Assembly: GCA_905373625.1 (NCBI GenBank)
Contig: CAJPTS010000124.1
Span: forward strand, 1-5,650
Source: Bacteroidia bacterium
Lineage (GTDB): Bacteria > Bacteroidota > Bacteroidia > Bacteroidales > CAJPTX01
Direction: 5' to 3'
Length of the DNA: 5,650 nucleotides
Below, in pieces: positions 1-5,650 of the stretch. Numbering within the stretch: the first letter of the stretch is position 1; each line of letters opens with the position of its first letter. The notes below the pieces were generated by a model. It was given only the letters and a program-made list of their open reading frames with translations. It was not told the origin of the DNA and searched no databases. Both the position numbers and the translations under genes were made by a program.

Positions 1-510
1 GGTGTCTACGAACACGTATCTACGGGGAATTTCATGATTCGCAAAAAGCTTTTCAACACGGTACGCTTTGATGAAAAGATCATAGCTTACGGACAGGAAG
101 ACCAATTATTCTCTTTAGAATTGGCGCGTCATAATATCAAGCCCCGTAACATAGAGAATCTAACGGAGCACGAAGGCGACGTTGTGAATGAGTTGTTTGT
201 GCAAAAGACCGAGATCTCGCTTTACAACTTGGTTCGTATCTGGCATGCCAATCCCTTATACCACGATCAGCTCTACAAGGGGAGCAAACGAATCCGCGTT
301 GCACGCTTCCTCCAAAAAAGTGGACTCGCCCCTCTCTTCCGTGCCTTTTTCTACCTCTTTAAGGACAGTTTGCGTAAAGCGTGCGTAAGTGGGCATGCTA
401 CCATGTGGCAATTTTCATTCTACCAGATGGGATTTATGCTCGCTTTATTTCGGATCCCGAATATTTACGTCACGCATTACGCACTAGCCGAGAAGCTCGA
501 TAATAACTAA
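1..510 (+). CDS. Glycosyltransferase family 2-like protein, 3' part (5' end outside window)
   Basis: The reading frame is open from base 1 with no stop, giving the last 169 residues of a protein that begins upstream. The ATG at 34 is internal, because conserved sequence (G-N-F-M-I-R) starts before it. Residues 9-39 of the visible part show the GT2/GT-A C-terminal pattern: a GN-x-hydrophobic-x-R strand, then F-D-E (23-25) and Y-G-Q-E-D (30-34). In this fold the E-D pair lies at the acceptor/catalytic site. H57, after an I-E-N stretch, fits the histidine often seen downstream in bacterial GT2 enzymes. The last 60 residues contain two amphipathic or hydrophobic stretches (about 109-121 and 136-151) that could associate with the inner membrane. 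The likely role is transfer of a sugar from a nucleotide-sugar during cell-surface glycan or LPS assembly. Donor and acceptor cannot be read from this fragment. It ends 35 bases before mdh with no terminator visible between them, so read-through is possible. Confidence 0.82.
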   Translation, partial: GVYEHVSTGNFMIRKKLFNTVRFDEKIIAYGQEDQLFSLELARHNIKPRNIENLTEHEGDVVNELFVQKTEISLYNLVRIWHANPLYHDQLYKGSKRIRVARFLQKSGLAPLFRAFFYLFKDSLRKACVSGHATMWQFSFYQMGFMLALFRIPNIYVTHYALAEKLDNN

Positions 511-545
511 CGCATTCGCAGAATTCTACTAATCTATAAATTATA

Positions 546-1484
546 ATGAAGCGTATTACGGTCATCGGGGCAGGCAATGTCGGTGCCACTCTTGTTTACG
601 AATTAGTACGTCGTGCTTTAGCGCAGGAAGTACTCATTGTTGATATCAATCAACCTCTAACACAGGGTAAAGCTCTGGATATGTGGGAGACGAGTCCTCT
701 GCATAATTTTTCTACCCGTGTTCGCGGCGTGGGCAATGATTACGAGGCTACGAAGGGGTCAAGCATTGTTATAATGACCGCGGGAATGGCTCGCAAGCCT
801 GGGATGAGTCGGGATGACTTGGTCGAGATCAATGCCAAGATCATGCGCGACGTGGCGGAAAATGTGAAAAAGTATTCGCCAGAAGCCATACTGATTGTTG
901 TGACCAATCCCTTAGACGTAATGACGTATGCCGCCTTTCTCGGTACAGGCTTTCCGCGTCAACGGGTCTTTGGGATGGCGGGCGTGTTAGATACTGCTCG
1001 TTACCGTGCTTTTATCGCAGAAGCACTCAACATATCGCCACGAGACATTCAGGCTATGCTCCTGGGGGGGCACGGAGATTCTATGGTACCACTCCCTCGT
1101 TACACCACCGTGGGCGGCATACCGATATCAGAACTCATGCCCGCAGACCAGTTACAAGCCATTGTGGAGCGTACCAAACAAGGTGGCAAGGAATTAGTTG
1201 ACCTACTCGGCGTCTCGGCGTGGTATGCGCCAGGAGCTGCTGCTGCTGAAATGGTCGAGGCGGTGGTTAAGAATGAACGTCGGGTTCTCCCCGTCTGTGC
1301 GGGTCTAGCAGGAGAATATGGGCTTTCAGATTTACACATAGGTGTCCCTGTAATTTTGGGAGAAAATGGTGTAGAGAAAGTCTTAGAGCTTAAACTCGAT
1401 AAAAACGAGTTTGAATTGCTTCAAAAATCAGCAGAATCGGTTAAGCAGGTTATGAAGCAGCTAGACGATATGAAAATATTCTAG
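546..1484 (+). CDS. mdh: NAD-dependent malate dehydrogenase (LDH-like type)
   Basis: This cytosolic enzyme interconverts malate and oxaloacetate with NAD(H). At 312 residues it has the usual length for the LDH-like bacterial MDH class. Visible landmarks are the Rossmann motif G8-A-G-N-V-G13, an acidic D33 ending beta-2 (NAD rather than NADP preference), and T-A-G at 78-80. The substrate loop is M-A-R-K-P-G-M-S-R with R83 and R89. T-N-P-L-D at 120-124 contains N121, D149 and R152 lie in L-D-T-A-R-Y-R, and the catalytic H176 is in G-G-H-G-D. Arginine at 83, where lactate dehydrogenases carry glutamine, supports malate over lactate. The start is fixed by an in-frame TAA at 537-539, two codons upstream. 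The region before the ATG is A/T-rich without a Shine-Dalgarno, as is common in Bacteroidota. In anaerobic Bacteroidota this enzyme usually feeds the reductive branch oxaloacetate-malate-fumarate-succinate. A probable terminator follows the stop. No damage is seen. Confidence 0.97.
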   Translation: MKRITVIGAGNVGATLVYELVRRALAQEVLIVDINQPLTQGKALDMWETSPLHNFSTRVRGVGNDYEATKGSSIVIMTAGMARKPGMSRDDLVEINAKIMRDVAENVKKYSPEAILIVVTNPLDVMTYAAFLGTGFPRQRVFGMAGVLDTARYRAFIAEALNISPRDIQAMLLGGHGDSMVPLPRYTTVGGIPISELMPADQLQAIVERTKQGGKELVDLLGVSAWYAPGAAAAEMVEAVVKNERRVLPVCAGLAGEYGLSDLHIGVPVILGENGVEKVLELKLDKNEFELLQKSAESVKQVMKQLDDMKIF

Positions 1485-1504
1485 CCTTTTGAGCGTATTT
1501 GTAT

Positions 1505-1540
1505 AGAGTGAAGAGGGCAAATATTTGTTCTCTCCACTCT
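1505..1540 (+). terminator. Long hairpin after mdh, probable transcription terminator
   Basis: Arms 1505-1515 and 1530-1540 pair over 11 positions with one A-C mismatch. The 14-base interior can continue the stem by two G-U pairs and a C-A-A/T-T-G segment, leaving a small A/T loop, so almost the whole 36 bases can fold into one rod. It starts 20 bases after the mdh stop and separates mdh from the receptor operon. The bases after it (TCTCTAG) are pyrimidine-rich but not a true U-tract. It may therefore be a weak intrinsic terminator or a 3'-end stabilising structure. The near-perfect symmetry is compatible with activity in both directions. Confidence 0.6.
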
Positions 1541-1664
1541 TCTCTAGTGACCTCCAGCGGGAACTAAGAGGCAACTAAATATTATAACGAACGTACACTT
1601 AAGAAGAGGTAAAGTGTCACGGGGCAAAATAGACGTGGTTAAAGATATTCTAGCGTGTTAAGGC
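1541..1664 (+). promoter_or_regulatory. Leader of the receptor operon with a small hairpin (1595-1617)
   Basis: These 124 non-coding bases between the mdh hairpin and the receptor start should hold the operon promoter and 5' leader. ACACTT (1595-1600) and AAGTGT (1612-1617) are exact inverted copies around an 11-base purine-rich loop, so a 6-bp hairpin can form about 50 bases before the start codon. I found no clear Bacteroidota -7 element (TAnnTTTG) with a -33 TTG. I also found no cobalamin riboswitch core (GCCACTG or the B12-box GCCAGGAGACC type). A GCGGGAAC string near 1557 is too little to call one. The promoter position is unknown. Confidence 0.35.
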
Positions 1665-3677
1665 ATGAGGCGTAAATCAGCAACCTTTCTCTTCTCACTT
1701 ATCGCCGTAGCTTTGGTATTGCTAAGCAGTCGGGGCAGCGCACAGATAGTCGCGGTCGGCGCACGGCGATACATAAAGGTGATCCAACCCATGGAGCTCA
1801 ATGGGCGCGAGCTAAATAACAGCCGTATGTATTCGATGGCAGACGCCGTCCGATATTATTCGGGGGTGCAGCTCAAGGACTATATGGGGCTCGGTGGTTT
1901 CAGAACCATCAACGTCCGCAGCTTGGGCTCAGAGCGTATGCGAGTTTTTTATAATGGGATTGAGATTTCTAATGCGCTGAATGCCCAAGTAGATCTCTCG
2001 CGCTTCACTATGGACAACGTGGGTAGTCTTGCGCTATACAGTGGTCAAAAAGGCGATATCTTTCAGTCTGCCTCTGATTATGCAAGTGCAGGAAGCTTGT
2101 ACATAACTACGCGGCGTCCGCGCTTTCAGGACTCCTCTACCACTAATTTTCGTGTAGTGGCGCGCGGTGCGTCGTTTTATGGCATTAGTTCGAGTGTGCT
2201 TTATGAGCATGACCTCGGCAATTATATGACCACCTCTCTTAGTGTAGCCGTGGATCGCAGCGCAGGGAACTACGAATTCCGTTACCGACGTAAAAATTCC
2301 AGCGGTAATATCGTGCATGACTCCGTCGCAAAAAGAAATAATAGTCGAATAAACTCCGCACGCGTTGAAGGAGCGTTGAATGGTATACTAGAGAACGGAC
2401 TGTGGAGCGTCTATATGTACCATTATACGTCTGATCGGGGTATTCCAGGTCCGATAGTTAATAACATCTGGTATCGCGGAGAGGAATTAACCGAACGTAA
2501 TAGTTTTGTACAAGGGAATCTGAAGCTGGACATCTCGGAGCAGTACCGTACACAACTAAACTTTAAATTCGGATATGACTACCTGCACTACGAGAACAAA
2601 GATGAGCACGTTACGAACCTCGACGAGTCCTTCCGACAGTTCGAGGGGTATCTTTCTTCGGCGCATATGTACAAGATTTACGAAGATTGGATGGCTACCG
2701 CGGCTTATGATTTGCACTACAACGACATCATGAAGCGCAATGAGCGCACTTTCCAAGAGCCACTGAATTTCACGCGTCCTTGGCGCTTGAAACATCTTCT
2801 CTCGTTCGCTACGCAAGGATCGTTCTTTAATTTGCAAGGGCAAGCCAGTGTACTAGGAACGTACGTAAACAATTTTGAGCGCGACAATCAAAACCGTCAA
2901 TATGACGATGAGTGGGCGGTAACCCCCGCAGTAATGCTATCCTATGCGCCGCATAGAAACTTGACTCTCCAAGCCTATGTAAAGCAGTCTTACAGAGTCC
3001 CCAGCTATAGCGATCGTTATATTTCCTCCATTGAAGGGACGCATCTTAAACCTGAAAAGATGTTGCAGTATAGCTTAGGATTAAATTATTCGAGCACGAC
3101 TGACGGCACTTTACGACGTTATGGCGCTACGGTGGAGACCTATTATCACAATGTAGATAACAAGATTATAGCATATCCTAACGGTTCGTTATATCGGTGG
3201 ACTATGGCTAATTTAGGACACGCACAGATATTTGGAGGCGACGCCAACCTGTTTGCTACCGTACGTCTGAATGAGGTATATGATAACCAACTAGAAGTAA
3301 CAGGGAAGTTACAGTACACCTATCAGCAAGCACAAGATATTACGAGTAAGTACGACACTTATTATAAACATCAAATCCCAAACATCCCATGGCATAGTGG
3401 GTCTGCCATTCTAAATATCACTTGGAACGGTTGGGCTCTAAATTATAGCTTCTTGTACGTGGGCGAGCGTTATAGTAGGCAAGAAAACATCGCCTATTAC
3501 AAGATGCAACCATGGTACACGCATGACCTTTCACTAATGAAGCAGTTCAGCTTGGGAAACTGGAATATGCGCACCATGCTCGAGGTAAACAACCTGCTGG
3601 GACAGGACTACGAAATCGTATCGAACTATCCTATGCCTGGGCAGATAATTCGTTTTACTGTAGCCGCAGAATTATAG
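1665..3677 (+). CDS. TonB-dependent outer-membrane receptor, BtuB-like (probable cobalamin transporter)
   Basis: This 670-residue protein should be a 22-strand outer-membrane barrel importing a scarce ligand with energy from TonB-ExbBD. The start is fixed by an in-frame TAA at 1659-1661. Residues 1-26 form a signal peptide (M-R-R-K, hydrophobic core, cleavage likely at G-S-A|Q). There is no N-terminal carboxypeptidase-like domain of the kind SusC proteins carry. The plug spans about 36-150: M-A-D-A-V-R-Y-Y-S-G-V-Q (58-69), G-G-F-R-T-I-N-V-R-S-L-G (77-88), V-F-Y-N-G-I-E (94-100), and Y-S-G-Q-K-G-D-I-F-Q (125-134) ending in T-R-R-P-R-F (149-154). The last pattern resembles BtuB-type receptors of Bacteroides as I remember them. 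The barrel runs from about 155 to the end and closes with the usual N-N-L-L-G-Q-D-Y segment (near 642-649) and P-M-P-G. It sits 2 bases before a BtuG-like lipoprotein gene, which strengthens the cobalamin assignment. A receptor for another ligand (heme, siderophore) remains possible. The TonB-receptor call is near certain and the ligand less so. Confidence 0.93.
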   Translation: MRRKSATFLFSLIAVALVLLSSRGSAQIVAVGARRYIKVIQPMELNGRELNNSRMYSMADAVRYYSGVQLKDYMGLGGFRTINVRSLGSERMRVFYNGIEISNALNAQVDLSRFTMDNVGSLALYSGQKGDIFQSASDYASAGSLYITTRRPRFQDSSTTNFRVVARGASFYGISSSVLYEHDLGNYMTTSLSVAVDRSAGNYEFRYRRKNSSGNIVHDSVAKRNNSRINSARVEGALNGILENGLWSVYMYHYTSDRGIPGPIVNNIWYRGEELTERNSFVQGNLKLDISEQYRTQLNFKFGYDYLHYENKDEHVTNLDESFRQFEGYLSSAHMYKIYEDWMATAAYDLHYNDIMKRNERTFQEPLNFTRPWRLKHLLSFATQGSFFNLQGQASVLGTYVNNFERDNQNRQYDDEWAVTPAVMLSYAPHRNLTLQAYVKQSYRVPSYSDRYISSIEGTHLKPEKMLQYSLGLNYSSTTDGTLRRYGATVETYYHNVDNKIIAYPNGSLYRWTMANLGHAQIFGGDANLFATVRLNEVYDNQLEVTGKLQYTYQQAQDITSKYDTYYKHQIPNIPWHSGSAILNITWNGWALNYSFLYVGERYSRQENIAYYKMQPWYTHDLSLMKQFSLGNWNMRTMLEVNNLLGQDYEIVSNYPMPGQIIRFTVAAEL

Positions 3678-3679
3678 AG

Positions 3680-4867
3680 ATGAAACTCCGTGCGTTATTT
3701 ATTTTTTTATTGCTATCCGCATGCATATTCTGTGTTTCGTGCAGACAGGAGGAACTCTTAATCTATTCGCAGCAAGAACGGATCAATATACCACCTGAAG
3801 ATGATCCAGACGTTGTCGGTTTCTATGTACTCAATAGCGGCGTTAGAGGAAATAATGAGGCTACCTTAGATTATTTTGACTACACCACGAGCATATACCA
3901 TCGCAATATATTTACTGAACGGAATGCTGATGCGCTACCCAATCTGGGGGACTACGGTACCGACCTAACGGTTGCTGGTGACAAGTTATATGTTACCCTG
4001 TCTGGGTCGCATCGCCTAGAGATCTTTGATGTAGAGCGTACACAACGACTCGCAACGATACCCATAAATAATCCCCGCCGCGTACTAGTGCTCGATGATT
4101 ATATCTATGTAACCTCCTATCTAAAACGTAAAGAACAAAAATACGGAGAGCTCCCATTAGGCGAGCTCGTGCGAATAAAAATCAGCGATTTAACCGATAT
4201 ACAAAAGGTTACATTAGGCTGTCAGCCTGACTTTATGATTCCTTTTGTAGCGGAAAATGCCAGTACGGGCGGCGAAAAAGAGAATCTACTTCTAGTGGCT
4301 AATAACGGAGAGTATAACTCGCCCGCCTTTGATAATCGAATCTCGGTGGTTAATCTCGATAACTTTGTACAGACCAGCTACATCCATACAGGGACATCGC
4401 CCCGTTGTCTGGCAGTTTTCAGACGGTATTTGTACGTTGAGACGGGGGGAAATCACAAAAACGAGCCTCCACAACTCTGCATTTTGCGCGATAAGACGAA
4501 TCTCAATACGTTCACCTCTGAGTCTGTACGCGATCTCCCCTCGCTTTATTTCTCTCAGATGGATGACACGTTGTTTATGATAAAAGGACGTAAAAATCTG
4601 TTCGGCGAGGTCTCGCGACGAGATTTCATAAAGTACAGCATGAAGGCAGATGACGTGGTAGCACGGTTCATTACTGATGGCACGGAAGTGCAGATAGAAT
4701 CGCCGACCAGTGTGACTGTACACCCCACGACGCACGAAATTTTTATAACCGATGCACGGCGCGGCTCCTCGAGCGGACTACTCTATTGTTACTCGCCCGA
4801 TGGTATCCAAAAATGGAAAGTCAAAACGGGTATAGCGCCGTGTCGGGTAGCTTTTGTAAAGAAATGA
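3680..4867 (+). CDS. BtuG-like surface lipoprotein, seven-bladed beta-propeller (DUF5074/YncE type)
   Basis: This 395-residue lipoprotein probably acts on the outer face of the outer membrane, lidding the receptor encoded just upstream and capturing its ligand. In Bacteroides thetaiotaomicron, BtuG proteins bind cobalamin extremely tightly and sit on BtuB. A lipoprotein signal covers residues 1-20 or 1-14. C21 followed by R-Q-E-E resembles a Bacteroidota surface-export signal, and C15 (L-S-A-C) is an alternative lipidation site. Residues 46-395 show the propeller repeat: a strand with x-P-x-x-hydrophobic, then hydrophobic-Y-V. Strands lie near 47, 91, 130, 180, 238, 285 and 340, and the C-terminal G-I-A-P-C-R-V-A-F (384-392) probably closes the ring with the N-terminal strand. 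Family-like signatures from memory are Y-V-L-N-S-G, E-A-T-L-D-Y-F-D-Y, E-R-N, L-G-D-Y-G-T-D-L, T-D-G-T-E-V-Q-I and L-L-Y-C-Y-S-P-D-G. The 2-base gap behind the receptor and 4-base overlap with the next gene imply one transcript and coupled translation. Five cysteines in the mature part are more than I would expect. Confidence 0.88.
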   Translation: MKLRALFIFLLLSACIFCVSCRQEELLIYSQQERINIPPEDDPDVVGFYVLNSGVRGNNEATLDYFDYTTSIYHRNIFTERNADALPNLGDYGTDLTVAGDKLYVTLSGSHRLEIFDVERTQRLATIPINNPRRVLVLDDYIYVTSYLKRKEQKYGELPLGELVRIKISDLTDIQKVTLGCQPDFMIPFVAENASTGGEKENLLLVANNGEYNSPAFDNRISVVNLDNFVQTSYIHTGTSPRCLAVFRRYLYVETGGNHKNEPPQLCILRDKTNLNTFTSESVRDLPSLYFSQMDDTLFMIKGRKNLFGEVSRRDFIKYSMKADDVVARFITDGTEVQIESPTSVTVHPTTHEIFITDARRGSSSGLLYCYSPDGIQKWKVKTGIAPCRVAFVKK

Positions 4868-5650
4868 AAAAAGGTAATTATAATTTTTTTCTTCTCTTCC
4901 TTTTTATTCTGACAGGAGTACTAGTTGCTTGCCGTAAAGAGGAAATCCCACCTCTGAGTCTTGGTATCTTAGAAACCTATCAGGGAACACGTCTTAAGCC
5001 AGTTCATGTAGATTGTGCACTAGATCGTGGCGCTTTTGAGTGGCGACTTATTCAATTTGTTGCACCTGACGGTACTGAGGAAGATAGAGATGAAATAGTC
5101 TCGACCAGCCAGAATTTAGTTGTACTCCAAGATAAAGTGGGCGACTATACCTACCTGTTTACCTACGAAGAAAACAACGAACGTCTCACAAAAAAATTCC
5201 AAGTGCAAATAACGGACGAAATTATTAGCTACAGTCCGTATATAGCCGATGTCCTGGATTATATTCCTGCTCCTGGACGTTTCGTTAATAGCGACTTAGG
5301 ATATTCCACCACGCCCCCGAATAGCTATGAGGAGGTCTTAGCTCGTTGCAAGACGATAATATGCGGTGGCAAGATAAATAAAGAGATCTCCTTAGGCGGA
5401 TTTGGCGGCTACGTTATCTTTGCTTTTGATCATACCGTCTTAAACATCCCCGATGCGCCCGATTTTAAGATATATTCCCCAGTCCGTATTTCAGATCCCG
5501 ATCCAAGTGGAGATCCTGCACTCCGACACGTCCTGTCTAACAGCGCTCCTGGTATAATTTGGGTGGCCTTTGATGCCAACAATAACGGACGCCCCGACGA
5601 AGACGAGTGGTACGAACTCCGTACACCCAGCTCAAAAGACGCACCTAACC
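4864..5650 (+). CDS. Surface lipoprotein with Ig/PKD-like domain and conserved C-terminal domain of unknown function, 3' end outside window
   Basis: The frame is open from the ATG at 4864 to the window end, giving 262 residues without a stop. The start overlaps the previous stop as ATGA, so translation is probably coupled. Residues 1-22 are a lipoprotein signal with a clean lipobox L-V-A-C23. The mature end C-R-K-E-E fits the K-(D/E)2 surface-export signal described in Capnocytophaga. Residues about 30-118 look like one Ig/PKD-type beta-sandwich (F-E-W near 58-60, G-D-Y-T-Y at 93-97, a closing strand ending V-Q-I-T). From about 123 a second domain begins with D-Y-I-P-A-P-G-R-F-V-N. It contains S-L-G-G-F-G-G-Y-V-I-F-A-F-D-H (176-190), P-G-I-I-W-V (229-234) and the acidic loop D237-A-N-N-N-G-R-P-D245 before E-W-Y-E-L, which may bind calcium. 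I recall similar uncharacterised cell-surface proteins in Bacteroidota near BtuG-type genes. An accessory role in ligand capture is inferred from position only. It is not recognisably BtuH. Confidence 0.85.
   Translation, partial: MKKGNYNFFLLFLFILTGVLVACRKEEIPPLSLGILETYQGTRLKPVHVDCALDRGAFEWRLIQFVAPDGTEEDRDEIVSTSQNLVVLQDKVGDYTYLFTYEENNERLTKKFQVQITDEIISYSPYIADVLDYIPAPGRFVNSDLGYSTTPPNSYEEVLARCKTIICGGKINKEISLGGFGGYVIFAFDHTVLNIPDAPDFKIYSPVRISDPDPSGDPALRHVLSNSAPGIIWVAFDANNNGRPDEDEWYELRTPSSKDAPN

Noticed and set aside
34..510. Treating the ATG at 34 as the real start of the glycosyltransferase
   Set aside because: The frame is open through base 1 and the conserved G-N strand lies before this ATG, so the gene begins outside the window.
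511..545. Promoter or terminator between the glycosyltransferase gene and mdh
   Set aside because: The 35 bases contain only a GAATTC palindrome and A/T-rich sequence; no stem of useful length and no TAnnTTTG element.
1100..1339. Minus-strand open frame inside mdh, and a plus-strand one at 1006-1197
   Set aside because: Both are shadows of the well-conserved mdh frame.
1541..1580. GCGGGAAC and GAGGCAAC strings as a possible short cobalamin riboswitch
   Set aside because: Only isolated short matches; the other conserved core segments and the B12-box are missing and the available length is too short.
2034..2843. Two minus-strand open frames (2034-2318 and 2556-2843) inside the receptor gene
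   Set aside because: They overlap conserved plug and barrel coding sequence and have no recognisable protein features.
4292..4735. 147-codon open frame on the minus strand inside the BtuG-like gene
   Set aside because: It is fully contained in a gene with strong family signatures; its translation shows no domain, signal or sensible start context.
3680..4867. SusD-like partner for the receptor (SusC/SusD glycan uptake pair)
   Set aside because: The second protein has beta-propeller repeats, not the helical TPR-like SusD fold, and the receptor lacks the N-terminal carboxypeptidase-like domain of SusC.

Overview
The window looks like chromosomal DNA of a Bacteroidota bacterium, probably order Bacteroidales and possibly a Porphyromonas-like lineage (inference). 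The reasons are: two surface-type lipoproteins whose mature ends start Cys-Arg-Gln/Lys-Glu-Glu, a TonB-dependent receptor next to a BtuG-like (DUF5074/YncE-type) beta-propeller lipoprotein, A/T-rich translation starts without a clear Shine-Dalgarno, and a lactate/malate dehydrogenase-type mdh. Every real gene is on the + strand. I saw no tRNA, rRNA, CRISPR array, IS element or attachment site.

Layout. (1) Bases 1-510 hold the 3' part of a family 2-like glycosyltransferase whose 5' end lies outside the window. (2) After 35 bases comes mdh (546-1484), a complete NAD-dependent malate dehydrogenase with its catalytic and substrate residues intact. (3) Bases 1485-1664 are non-coding: a long hairpin (1505-1540) that probably ends the mdh transcript, then a leader of about 120 bases with a smaller hairpin (1595-1617). 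I recognise no promoter or riboswitch there. (4) Three tightly packed genes follow: a TonB-dependent outer-membrane receptor (1665-3677), a surface lipoprotein with a seven-bladed propeller pattern (3680-4867, 2 bases downstream), and a second surface lipoprotein (4864 onward, ATGA overlap) that runs off the window end.

How the genes fit together. The receptor plus propeller lipoprotein match the BtuB-BtuG arrangement described for vitamin B12 (cobalamin) capture in Bacteroides. In that system the surface propeller binds the corrinoid and lids the TonB-dependent barrel. The third gene encodes a lipoprotein with an Ig/PKD-like N-terminal domain and a conserved C-terminal domain of unknown function. 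Its translational overlap with the btuG-like gene suggests an accessory role at the same surface complex. The ligand is inferred from family resemblance and gene order only; the leader shows no recognisable cobalamin riboswitch, which leaves some doubt. The least explained part of the window is the third, truncated lipoprotein.
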